A stretch of DNA of 20,950 bases. Origin: an archaeon. Its GTDB lineage: Archaea; Thermoproteota; Bathyarchaeia; TCS64. Position numbers and translations under genes: made by a program. The stretch is from NCBI GenBank assembly GCA_020444005.1, contig JAHLLU010000009.1, forward strand, positions 1-20,950, written 5' to 3'. The notes beneath the pieces were generated by a model that ran no database searches, was not told where the DNA came from, and worked only from the letters and a program-made list of their open reading frames with translations. Shown here piece after piece: positions 1-7,992 of this stretch (position 1 is the stretch's first letter; every line of letters begins with the position of its first letter).

Positions 1-1
1 C

Positions 2-388
2 GGTTACCCCATGGCAAACGAAGGCTACAAGGCATACCACATCCTACGAGACAGCGTCAGAGAAGGCGGCGACATGGTTTTCCTACTCTACACGCCTGAA
101 GGCTGCAGAGTCCACCACTACAATGGTCGCTTTGGCACAGATTATGGTGGAAGGGGCTGGACAAAAACCACCTATGTCAAGAAACCATGGAAAATGGACC
201 GCGTCATCTGTGTTACACCGGAAATTGCCATCGCTGACGAGTACTATTATGGTGGAGGCAGCCAATGGGTGAAAACATGGAACAAAGCGTTAGAGATGCT
301 TGAAGAGAAACATGGCGCAGAGGCAACGGTAGCACTTTACCCAACTGCTGCCATGCAGATCAGCGCCGAAAACGCCGCCAAAGTCTAG
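2..388 (+). CDS. LarA/DUF2088-like protein, C-terminal fragment (gene cut by window start)
   Basis: The frame is open to the left window edge and reads G-Y-P immediately before the first ATG at position 11, so that ATG is probably internal and the gene begins outside the window. The visible 125-plus residues resemble the C-terminal lobe of the nickel-dependent lactate racemase (LarA)/DUF2088 family. The N-x-YP-type segment is followed by a helix, then R-E-G-G-D leading to a hydrophobic strand and P-E-G. The end has an E-K-H-G-x-x-A-x-V-A-x-Y-P pattern like the family's closing strand. LarA enzymes interconvert 2-hydroxy acid stereoisomers using a nickel-pincer cofactor bound mainly by the missing N-terminal part, so catalysis cannot be judged. 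Substrate is unknown. The assignment rests on remembered family patterns. The next gene lies 49 nt downstream on the same strand. Confidence 0.55.
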   Translation, partial: GYPMANEGYKAYHILRDSVREGGDMVFLLYTPEGCRVHHYNGRFGTDYGGRGWTKTTYVKKPWKMDRVICVTPEIAIADEYYYGGGSQWVKTWNKALEMLEEKHGAEATVALYPTAAMQISAENAAKV

Positions 389-398
389 CCTACGATGG

Positions 399-407
399 TT
401 TAAGTAG
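399..407 (+). promoter_or_regulatory. Possible archaeal TATA box for the MBL-fold gene
   Basis: TTTAAGTAG lies about 35 nt upstream of the ATG at 438. This would fit an archaeal promoter with a leader of roughly 10 nt, and there is no Shine-Dalgarno sequence before that start. The motif is weak and read-through from the upstream gene is equally possible. Confidence 0.3.
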
Positions 408-437
408 ACTAATCCAGTCTATTTCATCGGTGAATTT

Positions 438-1073
438 ATGGTAAAGATACTGGAGAACCTCTACAGCATCGACCACAGCGACGCGAAAAACCACAGCATG
501 GAGTCATGGATACTAGACTGCAGCGAAGCTACAATACTCATAGACGGTGGCATGACGCCAGCCCACGTAGAAGGTATAGGAAAAGAACTGAAATCAATCG
601 GTAAAGATTGGGGCGATGTTGATCTCATACTCATCACCCACAAACACAGGGACCACATCAACAACCTACCCAAACTCGTAGAACTCACAAACGCCCCAGT
701 GAAAGCTCAAGAACTGGAGGCTCCACTAATCAAGGAATCAGTGGGCGTAGAAGTCGAAGGGCTCAAAGACCATACAATGCTTCCCTACTGTGGTGGAATA
801 GAGATAATCCACGTACCCGGACACAGCGAAGGAAACAGCAGCTATTATCTGAAGAAGTATAAGGCGATAATCGCAGGGGATACCATCTTCGGAGACGAAA
901 ACAGTAACCTGATGCCTCCACCTGAGCGATACTGTCTTGATGTTAAGCAGGCTACAGCCGAGATGAAACGGTTATTGACATATGATTTTGATGTCTTCAT
1001 CTACACCCACGGCAAAGACATCATGAAAGACGCCAAGAAACACGTGCAGGCTCTCATAGACGAGCACTGCTAA
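438..1073 (+). CDS. Metallo-beta-lactamase-fold hydrolase
   Basis: This 211-residue soluble protein has the full metal-binding set of the MBL superfamily. The H-x-H-x-D-H motif is THKHRDH (H68, H70, D72, H73). The third-motif histidine is H129 in VPGHSEGN, the bridging aspartate is D148 in AGDTIFGD, and the late histidine is H191 in YTHGKD. A two-metal site hydrolysing a thioester, ester or similar bond in the cytoplasm is expected, as in the glyoxalase II-like branch, but the substrate cannot be read from sequence. The length is normal for a single-domain MBL protein. No signal peptide or membrane segment is seen. The gene follows the LarA-like fragment and precedes an MFS transporter, all on the same strand, so a small metabolic operon is possible. 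The family call is firm; the specific function is not. Confidence 0.85.
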   Translation: MVKILENLYSIDHSDAKNHSMESWILDCSEATILIDGGMTPAHVEGIGKELKSIGKDWGDVDLILITHKHRDHINNLPKLVELTNAPVKAQELEAPLIKESVGVEVEGLKDHTMLPYCGGIEIIHVPGHSEGNSSYYLKKYKAIIAGDTIFGDENSNLMPPPERYCLDVKQATAEMKRLLTYDFDVFIYTHGKDIMKDAKKHVQALIDEHC

Positions 1074-1078
1074 CCCCA

Positions 1079-1088
1079 TCTTTTATCG
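1079..1088 (+). promoter_or_regulatory. Possible TATA box for the MFS gene
   Basis: TCTTTTATCG is about 41 nt upstream of the ATG at 1125, in the 51-nt gap after the MBL gene. The position would suit an archaeal TATA box with a short leader. No clear Shine-Dalgarno sequence precedes the start. Confidence 0.35.
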
Positions 1089-1124
1089 AAGAGAATAACT
1101 AGCGCCAAGTCATATCCACCTGTT

Positions 1125-2285
1125 ATGAAGCCTAACTGGTGGAACAACAACTACACTGTGCTAATGATCACATGGATGGGCTGGATCAGCATCTACCTAG
1201 CCCGCAGCGTACTCCCACCAGTACTACCAGTACTAACAACAGAACTAGGACTCACCCACACACAATCAGGACTACTTGAGACAGCATACCTCATCGGTTA
1301 CATCATCAGCAAACTACCAGCAGGAACCCTCAGCGAAAAATACGGACCAAGAAAAGTACTAGCCGCCAGTATGATAGGCTACGGCGCATCAACCTTCCTA
1401 GTAGCATATGCACAGGGATTCATCCATATATTCACGCTACGCTTTCTCGTAGGCTTATTCCAAGGAGTACACCTACCAGTAGCTAACGCGTTACTCTCGG
1501 ATAGATTCGGAGACAAACAAAGTCGAGCCATTGGATTCAACGAGTCAGGCGCAAACGTGGGAAACACCTTGGCTTTCCCAGTAGCAGTCTCGATATTGTC
1601 TGTTTGGGGCTGGAGGGCAGCGTTCATGGTATTATCCTTCCCAGCGTTCCTGTTGTCAATTGCCACATTGATTTTGATGAAAGACGAGGTAGCAGTCACA
1701 GAGAAAACCGAGAAAGAAGAGGGCGTACTGAGGGATTATCTCTGGGTTTTAGTACCTTACGCGTTAAGCCACGCCACCTATAACCTCGTACTACGTACCA
1801 CATTCACATTCACACCAAGCTTTCTCGTAGAGTTCAAAGGTATGACAGTAGCAGCAGCTGGATTCATGTCCATGGTACTACCAGCCGCGGGAATATTCGC
1901 CAAGATAAGCAGCGGCTTGATAGTAGAACGAACAGGCGCAAGAAACGCCATCTGCGGAGCATCAGCGCTAAGCGCAGTTTTTCTATTGAGTCTCGTTGTT
2001 TTCCCCGGCACCGGAATACTGGGATTAAATCTACTGGTGCTTGGACTCACATTATACAGTTTTTCACCCATAATCTACTCCTCAACCACAAGCAGCCTCC
2101 CAAGCGGCTTGAAAGCAGTAGGACTCGGCTTAGTCACCATGTTTGGGAATATTGTGGGCGCGGTTTCTACTTCCGTTGTGGGCGCCCTGATTGATGCCCG
2201 TGGCTATGAGTTTACTTTCTACGCCATCGCTGTAACTACGTTGTTGGCGAGTGGCTTGATATTTGGAGTAATGTCAAAGAAATAA
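1125..2285 (+). CDS. Major facilitator superfamily (MFS) transporter
   Basis: This 386-residue polytopic membrane protein has roughly twelve hydrophobic segments in two halves. They are separated by a charged cytoplasmic loop near residues 186-203. The loop between helices 2 and 3 carries MFS motif A as GTLSEKYGPRKV (about 67-78), and a degenerate copy, LIVERTGARN, lies at the matching place in the second half. The helix-4 region has RFLVGLFQG (106-114), and a G-x-x-x-G-rich stretch around residues 137-153 resembles antiporter motif C. These features support proton-coupled or facilitated transport of a small solute across the cytoplasmic membrane. The N-terminal region recalls anion/carboxylate-type MFS members, but the substrate is not determinable. 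The binding-protein gene follows after 25 nt and may be co-transcribed. Codons ending in A or C are favoured, unlike the AT-rich gene at 3505. Confidence 0.88.
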   Translation: MKPNWWNNNYTVLMITWMGWISIYLARSVLPPVLPVLTTELGLTHTQSGLLETAYLIGYIISKLPAGTLSEKYGPRKVLAASMIGYGASTFLVAYAQGFIHIFTLRFLVGLFQGVHLPVANALLSDRFGDKQSRAIGFNESGANVGNTLAFPVAVSILSVWGWRAAFMVLSFPAFLLSIATLILMKDEVAVTEKTEKEEGVLRDYLWVLVPYALSHATYNLVLRTTFTFTPSFLVEFKGMTVAAAGFMSMVLPAAGIFAKISSGLIVERTGARNAICGASALSAVFLLSLVVFPGTGILGLNLLVLGLTLYSFSPIIYSSTTSSLPSGLKAVGLGLVTMFGNIVGAVSTSVVGALIDARGYEFTFYAIAVTTLLASGLIFGVMSKK

Positions 2286-2310
2286 ATACGAGCGACATGT
2301 TACATTGTGC

Positions 2311-3345
2311 ATGTCCTTCAAGAATTACACAAAGTTAATCGTAGTCATCCTCATCGCGGTAATCGCTGGGGGAGCCTACATGGCATTAAACACTGACAAA
2401 AGAGAGGTGGTCATCTATACATCAGTGGACCAAATATTCTCGGAACCCATACTCGACAAGTTTGAGGAAGAAACAGGCATCACCGTGAAGGCAGTCTATG
2501 ATGTGGAAGCAGCAAAAACCACAGGACTAGTAAACAGGCTAATCGCAGAAAAAGAGAACCCTCTTTGTGATGTATGGTGGAACGGTGAAATAGCCCAGAC
2601 CATTCTACTAAAAGAAGAAGGAGTACTCACACCATACGTCTCACCCATGGCAACGGGCATCCCAGACGTATACATCGACCCAGAGGACTACTGGACAGGC
2701 TTCGGTGGCAGAGCAAGAGTATGCCTCGTCAATACTGAGCTTATGGACCCAGAAGACTACCCCACATCAATCTATGACCTATTAGACGAAAAATATCCAG
2801 CAGACCAGATAGCCATAGCATACCCAATATTCGGCACAACAGCAACCCACGTAGCAGCACTATACGCCACCCTCGGACCAGAGGAAGCAGTAGCCTACTT
2901 CACAGCCCTCAACGAAAGAGAAATCAGAGTAGTCGACGGCAACGGCGTAGTACGAGACCTCGTAGCCGACGGAGACATCATGTTCGGACTCACAGATACA
3001 GATGACAGCATCGGAGCCATAGAGCGAGGCGCACCAGTCGAGATGGTGTTCCTAGACCAAGGAGAAGACGAGATGGGCACCTTATTGATCCCAAACACAG
3101 TAGCAATGATAAAGGATGGACCCGATACAGAGGAAGCCGAGATACTTATTGATTACCTGTTAAGCGAAGCAACAGTAAGCGAACTCGTCGAGATGGGATG
3201 GTTCCAGCTACCATTACGAGACTTAGAAGTAGATCAAGAATACTTTGACGCCAACAGCGTCAAGGGCATGGATGTAAACTATGTTGAGATATACAGCTAT
3301 ATCGAGCAAGCAAAAACAGAAATGGCAGAGATATTTGTCAGATAA
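2311..3345 (+). CDS. ABC transporter substrate-binding protein, ferric-iron-type family with altered ligand motif
   Basis: The protein has one N-terminal hydrophobic segment (about residues 7-25) with no lipobox cysteine. It is therefore probably anchored in the membrane with the binding domain outside. The mature part begins with EVVIYTSVDQ and continues with FEEETGI, NRLIAEK, DVWWNGE and FGTTATH. This is the order seen in family 1/6 extracellular binding proteins of the FbpA/ThiB/AfuA type. In iron binders the second lobe usually has G-L-x-x-x-YY; here it reads FGLTDTDDS (226-233), so the iron-ligating tyrosine pair is absent and iron may not be the ligand. ATG 2311 is preferred over the in-frame TTG at 2305, which adds only two residues before it. 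The matching permease and ATPase appear to be the genes at 17577-19741, separated by the glycan island. Confidence 0.85.
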   Translation: MSFKNYTKLIVVILIAVIAGGAYMALNTDKREVVIYTSVDQIFSEPILDKFEEETGITVKAVYDVEAAKTTGLVNRLIAEKENPLCDVWWNGEIAQTILLKEEGVLTPYVSPMATGIPDVYIDPEDYWTGFGGRARVCLVNTELMDPEDYPTSIYDLLDEKYPADQIAIAYPIFGTTATHVAALYATLGPEEAVAYFTALNEREIRVVDGNGVVRDLVADGDIMFGLTDTDDSIGAIERGAPVEMVFLDQGEDEMGTLLIPNTVAMIKDGPDTEEAEILIDYLLSEATVSELVEMGWFQLPLRDLEVDQEYFDANSVKGMDVNYVEIYSYIEQAKTEMAEIFVR

Positions 3346-3450
3346 TCCACATTCATAACACAGTACGAATTTCCTTTGTACAAACTACAAACCCTTTCTT
3401 GAATTTGATTCCACTTTCGAGGGAGGTGTGTTTCTAGAATACTCACAGAG

Positions 3451-3459
3451 GTTTATAGA
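3451..3459 (+). promoter_or_regulatory. Putative TATA box for the GT-C-like gene
   Basis: GTTTATAGA lies about 50 nt upstream of the ATG at 3505, within the 159-nt gap after the binding-protein gene. It predicts a leader of roughly 25 nt. The rest of the gap holds pyrimidine tracts near 3371-3377 and 3402-3410 that might end the upstream transcript, and a perfect 10-bp palindrome TTTGTACAAA at 3375-3384 of unknown meaning. Confidence 0.4.
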
Positions 3460-3504
3460 CAAAATCCAGCGAAATAACACCATAACACAATAGGATAACC
3501 TAAG

Positions 3505-6420
3505 ATGAAACGCGATAAAATACTGTATTTATCACCGGTTTTCCTATCCACCTTAATAACAGCGTATATTTTCCTCGGATTAAAAACAAATACAACAGCT
3601 TTCAACGTGATCTCCTCGCTATTTCTGATATTTTGTCCCGGAGTCTATCTCAGCCTAAAAATTTCTCAAGAACTTGAGCTTTCAATTGACGAGTTTATCA
3701 TGATGTGCGTGCCCATTAGTATAACGGTTGTAACTTTTAGTTACTTGATACTTACTTTTATTTCATCCAATGTAAATCAACTAGTAATATATTCAGTTAT
3801 GACCCTCTTTTTAGCAATCTCAGGTTATTCAATCATAACCCAAAACAACTATAATTTTATAAAAAAAATAGAAACCCTCTCAGTCAATTTAGCCAGCTTA
3901 ACCACAATGTTCTTTATCGGTTTTCTAATAATAATGAAAAAACTGCCAACAGACTTTTGGTGGTCTATAGATGGATGGGAAACCGTTAACGTAGTACTTG
4001 GTATCATGAGGAATAGTTTTTCGCATATCGAGGCGTTTGATTACTTCAGAACCTATATGGTATACTCCAACCCAGGGTTTTACCATTATCTCAGTGCATT
4101 TTGTTTAGCCACAAACATACACATATATGACCTTATGAGATTTGGTGCTCCTTTTTTCTCTGGTTTTTTTATCGCGTTAGTTTATTTATTAATTAAGAGA
4201 ATTAACGGCGCACTTCCGGGTATGTTAAATTCGTTTCTTTTTATATTAACTCCTTACTATTATAGTAGATTTACAGTTTTATTGAGAGAAAATCATAGTT
4301 ATTTATTTTTTATAACATCCTTGTTTTTACTACAGGCTTATATTGATAGAGATAAAAAAATATCAACAACTAGCACAGTTTTAATCGGTTTAATGTTTGC
4401 ATCCTGTTTAATAACACATCCTATGACGCCGTTTCTTCTATATGGTGTAATAGTGATTCATTCATTATATTTATTGTATAATAACAATGATACAATTTCG
4501 GATGTTGGAAAAATAATAGCTTCTAGTCTTATTTTTGGTGCTCCGTTTTCGATAAATATGATAGTTACATTAACTAATTTTAACAACAAAATAATTTCTT
4601 ATAATGGACTATTATTGACATGCGCAATTGCATTCATAATACCAATTGGCATAAAATATAAGAAAAATATTCTCGCGAAATCTGACGAGTTTAAACCACT
4701 GTTTTACGTGTTTTTACTTCTTGTACCAGTAGTTTCTGTTGGACTAACAGATGCTACGTGTTATTTTTTTGATAGAGGTATTTCAATAAATGATCTGCAG
4801 AAAACCTTGGTGCCCTTAGCGATTACTGGATTCATAATCAATTATTTCGGATCTGTCAAGCAAATAGCTGTTTATTTACATCTGATCGTCTCATCAATTT
4901 TGTTTTTAGGGGTATTTAATTATCCAATTCCTGCTAACAGACTTGTATTACCTATTTCTCTATGTATGAGCATTTACGCTTCGAACATTCTGAAAGTAGA
5001 AGAGGTTACTGAAAAGAATGAGATTGACATTCATCAGATGAAAAAGACAATTCTATCCAATAAAACCACCATCACCATTATTATTTTCATAATAACAGGC
5101 GGCATTTTGGAAGTATCACATTTTTCAAGCACCTATACTAGAATTGACAGTTATGATATTGCTAACACAAAAATGTTCATAAAAGGCGTGGAACAAAATG
5201 ACTTGGTTGTAACTCATAGTTATTCCTATATAATGCTGCATTTCTGTAATATATCGAGAAGTAACATAATAACAAACGTTACGATCAGAAGCGATATAAA
5301 TACTATATATAATTATGATTCGCCTTATAACATATCTAATATAGTATCTAGAAACTATCCTGAAAAAGATAGATTAATTCTATATACACCGATAAGAAAA
5401 GGAAGTGGACTTGAAGAGTCAGAAATATATGATGCGTTGTCGTTTTACTTCAAGAAAGAAGAATATGGACCATACAATGCATATGAGTTAGGGTTGCCTT
5501 TTAACGTTAAGGAATTAGATATAGAATTAATAAAATTCATAGAAGATGAGGAAACAATCCTTACTAAAAAAGAATCGATTTTATCAAATAAAGAAGTTCT
5601 TGATGTTAGTAATGTTATAAAGGATTCAAGTAATATGCCGTATAAAATATATTATCTAGTAAAAAATACGTTTGATAATAGTAGATACATAGGATTATTA
5701 CATTCATCTGACGGCATCAATTGGACGTGTTATCAGGATTGGATGTTTGAATGTGACCTTGATTCACTACACGCTATTGTTAATGATAGTTATACTATCA
5801 TAGGTGAAACTGTAGAAAAAAACCAGTTATTACGCTTTGATAGCGTTGATGGGATAAGATGGGGAAACGAGACAATCCTTCTGGATTATACAGATGCAAC
5901 TCCATCCGTGTATGTTGAGTCTCCGATTATTTGGAAAATGGAAAACCATTGGGAGTTGATGTACTGGGAAACACGAATTGGAGATATGGGTGATAGCGGA
6001 TTAAGGTATCTCCGATCTGTGGATGGAGCAGAGTGGATTGATTATACTGAGTTGGTTAACTGGAATCTACGGGATGACGCGAGTAACAAGTATGATTACG
6101 ATAAAATCCTATTATCAGATGTCATCTTAAATGATGATAATATTGTTTTCATAGGCAAATTCAGTTTAATCGACGATGTTCATCTGACTAAAACTTGGAG
6201 AACAGGCACATTAACTATAGATGAAATAAATCATACCGCCCCAACAATACGATGCCTTATCTATAAGGATCATCTTGACTCCAGAGTAACCACAACCAAC
6301 GTGATACAAATCAACGATACAAATCGCTTCTACTACATCATTGATGAGACAAAACAAGTAATACTGGGAAGTCCTTCAGACCACTTCCTGCTACCCGAAG
6401 AATACCTGCTAAATCCATAA
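3505..6420 (+). CDS. Large GT-C-like multi-membrane protein with C-terminal repeat (propeller-like) domain
   Basis: The 971-residue protein has two parts. Residues 1 to about 538 contain many hydrophobic helices. The first is at about 5-26, the second includes a C-P-G motif typical of archaeal membrane glycosyltransferases, and the last is at about 521-538. The loop after helix 5 holds an acidic, tryptophan-rich motif, DFWWSIDGWE (150-159). It sits where GT-C enzymes place their catalytic or lipid-phosphate-binding acidic residues. The remaining 430 or so residues are soluble and presumably outside. They include three spaced S-x-D-G-x-x-W motifs: SSDGINW near 734-740, SVDGIRW at 780-786 and SVDGAEW at 838-844. 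These recall Asp-box/five-bladed propeller glycosidase-like folds. I infer a lipid-linked sugar transferase or surface glycan-handling protein; activity is unproven. The DNA is far more AT-rich than its neighbours. It converges on the minus-strand glycan operon. Confidence 0.65.
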   Translation: MKRDKILYLSPVFLSTLITAYIFLGLKTNTTAFNVISSLFLIFCPGVYLSLKISQELELSIDEFIMMCVPISITVVTFSYLILTFISSNVNQLVIYSVMTLFLAISGYSIITQNNYNFIKKIETLSVNLASLTTMFFIGFLIIMKKLPTDFWWSIDGWETVNVVLGIMRNSFSHIEAFDYFRTYMVYSNPGFYHYLSAFCLATNIHIYDLMRFGAPFFSGFFIALVYLLIKRINGALPGMLNSFLFILTPYYYSRFTVLLRENHSYLFFITSLFLLQAYIDRDKKISTTSTVLIGLMFASCLITHPMTPFLLYGVIVIHSLYLLYNNNDTISDVGKIIASSLIFGAPFSINMIVTLTNFNNKIISYNGLLLTCAIAFIIPIGIKYKKNILAKSDEFKPLFYVFLLLVPVVSVGLTDATCYFFDRGISINDLQKTLVPLAITGFIINYFGSVKQIAVYLHLIVSSILFLGVFNYPIPANRLVLPISLCMSIYASNILKVEEVTEKNEIDIHQMKKTILSNKTTITIIIFIITGGILEVSHFSSTYTRIDSYDIANTKMFIKGVEQNDLVVTHSYSYIMLHFCNISRSNIITNVTIRSDINTIYNYDSPYNISNIVSRNYPEKDRLILYTPIRKGSGLEESEIYDALSFYFKKEEYGPYNAYELGLPFNVKELDIELIKFIEDEETILTKKESILSNKEVLDVSNVIKDSSNMPYKIYYLVKNTFDNSRYIGLLHSSDGINWTCYQDWMFECDLDSLHAIVNDSYTIIGETVEKNQLLRFDSVDGIRWGNETILLDYTDATPSVYVESPIIWKMENHWELMYWETRIGDMGDSGLRYLRSVDGAEWIDYTELVNWNLRDDASNKYDYDKILLSDVILNDDNIVFIGKFSLIDDVHLTKTWRTGTLTIDEINHTAPTIRCLIYKDHLDSRVTTTNVIQINDTNRFYYIIDETKQVILGSPSDHFLLPEEYLLNP

Positions 6421-6425
6421 AGGGG

Positions 6426-6435
6426 TTTATTTTTT
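6426..6435 (+). terminator. T-rich archaeal-type terminator between convergent genes
   Basis: TTTATTTTTT begins 5 nt after the stop codon of the + strand GT-C-like gene, and archaeal transcription commonly ends at such T-runs. The tract overlaps the stop codon of the convergent methyltransferase gene (6427-6429). No stable hairpin is evident. Confidence 0.5.
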
Positions 6436-7062
6436 CAGTACAACTATGAAGTTTTCCGAGAACAAATTGATTAAGTTTCTCAGAACAAACCCCGTGTTCA
6501 TATTGAATGGGTTAAAGAGATACCCCAAAAAATGAACAATGCTGAACCCAGCGCTTGTAACAACTCGTTTCAAGAAATCGGCGCTGAAGAACCTGAGATG
6601 TGAAAAATTCTGAGTCTCAGTGCTGGACTTACCTATTAGGTATCTGAATCTACGTGTGATGAAAGAGGAGTTCGGTGTAGTAATAACCATAACCCCGTTT
6701 ATCTTTAGCACCCGTCTTAGTTCTTTGAGCACCTGAATTGGATCAACAAGATGCTCTATTACCTCACTCATCAATATGCAGTCGAAGGTATTATCGCTAA
6801 ATTGAAGCTTCTCAGCCAAGTCTTGTTGATAAGCCTCTATACCCCGCGCTCTGCACTTCTGTACAGCAACATCAGACAAATCAATACCAACAACCTTGTA
6901 ACCCGCCTCACTCAGCAACCCAGCTAGCATCCCTGTACCGCATCCAACATCCAAAACAGTTCTTGGTGGCGATGGAAATAGGCTTAGGGCTTGTAGTTTC
7001 ATGGGGTTTAGGTTTTCGATTCTTGTGGAGTATTTATTTTCATAAAATCTTTTAAAACTCAT
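6427..7062 (-). CDS. Class I SAM-dependent methyltransferase
   Basis: This 211-residue cytoplasmic protein has a Rossmann-type SAM-binding domain of the UbiE/Methyltransf_11 group. Motif I is LDVGCGTG (37-44). The ribose-binding acidic residue is D61 after strand 2 (VVGIDLS), and the post-motif block FDCILMSEVIEHL lies at 93-105. A further strand, VMVITTPN, lies at 124-131. The final 60 residues are more variable and contain a hydrophobic stretch near 175-205, possibly a membrane-proximal or acceptor-binding region. It is the last gene of the minus-strand glycan operon, with 7 nt between it and the sulfotransferase upstream, so methylation of a sugar or lipid-linked glycan is the natural inference. 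The acceptor is not identifiable from sequence. The family assignment is firm. Confidence 0.9.
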   Translation of the reverse strand: MSFKRFYENKYSTRIENLNPMKLQALSLFPSPPRTVLDVGCGTGMLAGLLSEAGYKVVGIDLSDVAVQKCRARGIEAYQQDLAEKLQFSDNTFDCILMSEVIEHLVDPIQVLKELRRVLKINGVMVITTPNSSFITRRFRYLIGKSSTETQNFSHLRFFSADFLKRVVTSAGFSIVHFLGYLFNPFNMNTGFVLRNLINLFSENFIVVLKK

Positions 7063-7069
7063 TTATTTT

Positions 7070-7933
7070 TCACCTGATGTTTAGTTCTGCTAACATTTTT
7101 CTCGGGTATCTTAGAAGACTCTCCCGGTAATACCAGAGAGGGAGTTCTTTTGGAACCTTTTTCTCGAAGGTTTTCTGGGATTTTGATACCTCGTTTTTCT
7201 CGAGTAATGCTACGATATCGCATACACGTTGATCAAATTGAGCATCATTGAACACGTTGTCTTTGATGACCTCAAACTCCTTGCTATATGAGTTCAAGTT
7301 ATTGGAGGGCTGTTTATCTTTGTACTGATTCAGAACATTACTGGACCCATTCAGATAATGATGTGTCGTTTCCCAGAACTTCTCTTTACCCTCAAAATAT
7401 TGGATACCGGTGTTTTCACAGATTTCCTTGATTTTTTCTCTCGGGTTTGCGACTAAGTCTCCAGCATATACTGAAACAAATGGAAGCTTAGAGTCAAAGA
7501 ACTCTGTGTAGTAGGGGACAAATCGTTTTTTCCAGAAAGCATCTCCTCTTCCTCTTTTCCAGTGAGAATAGGATAAATCAACTGGGTGTTTCCATGTTAG
7601 GAGGTTTATAGTCGAGTAGCCGTTTCTCTCTGCTTGTATATTGTTTTCCAGAACCCATGGCAGGTACTTTGATGAATCTATGATGTATTCAGCGCCTGTT
7701 TTCTCGAATAATAATGGGTAAAAATCAGATTGATCGACGTCAAGCAAGTTACTCCATATCGCACAGTTTGGATTACCACAGCTGCATACTGGGTTTAGAT
7801 GTCTGTGGCTCCAAGGCCAATAGAGTGCATAGGCTTCACCTATTGAGAATGTGTCTTTTCCGTTGCCGAGCATTAAGTCTAGTACTGTTGATCCGGTTCT
7901 ACCTGGTCCGCAGATATTGACTACTGTCGGCAT
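7070..7933 (-). CDS. Sulfotransferase family protein (first of a tandem pair on the map)
   Basis: The protein opens with MPTVVNICGPGRTGST, where GPGRTGST is the P-loop-like 5'-phosphosulfate-binding motif of PAPS-dependent sulfotransferases. The family's cysteine-rich element CSCGNPNCAIW follows at about 50-60. IIDSSK lies at 84-89, and a 3'-phosphate-binding element around WKHPVDLSYSHWKR lies at 114-127. It should transfer sulfate from PAPS to a sugar hydroxyl in the cytoplasm. The ATG at 7933 places the P-loop 8 residues from the N-terminus, as is usual. A GTG at 7993 would add 20 residues (307 in total) and overlap the upstream stop by one to three nt, so the extended form cannot be excluded. 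It sits between another sulfotransferase and a methyltransferase. I infer a sulfated glycan product. Confidence 0.8.
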   Translation of the reverse strand: MPTVVNICGPGRTGSTVLDLMLGNGKDTFSIGEAYALYWPWSHRHLNPVCSCGNPNCAIWSNLLDVDQSDFYPLLFEKTGAEYIIDSSKYLPWVLENNIQAERNGYSTINLLTWKHPVDLSYSHWKRGRGDAFWKKRFVPYYTEFFDSKLPFVSVYAGDLVANPREKIKEICENTGIQYFEGKEKFWETTHHYLNGSSNVLNQYKDKQPSNNLNSYSKEFEVIKDNVFNDAQFDQRVCDIVALLEKNEVSKSQKTFEKKVPKELPLWYYRESLLRYPRKMLAELNIR

Positions 7934-7992
7934 ATTGTAAATTTCTATTATTTGGGATATAAGAAGGGAGAAAGGTGCAGTGAACACACACA

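Noticed and set aside
1..2285. LarA-like, MBL and MFS genes as a dedicated lactate or hydroxy-acid pathway
   Set aside because: The LarA call rests on a C-terminal fragment and neither the hydrolase nor the transporter shows substrate-specific features, so a pathway cannot be supported.
3375..3384. Perfect 10-bp palindrome TTTGTACAAA upstream of the GT-C-like gene
   Set aside because: A 10-bp A/T-rich palindrome can arise by chance, no second copy was seen at the other promoters, and it lies about 70 nt upstream of the proposed TATA box.
3428..3493. A 21-codon frame starting with GTG just after a GGAGGTG Shine-Dalgarno-like sequence
   Set aside because: The GGAGGTG directly abuts or overlaps the GTG, leaving no spacer, and the peptide is too short and unremarkable to support a gene.
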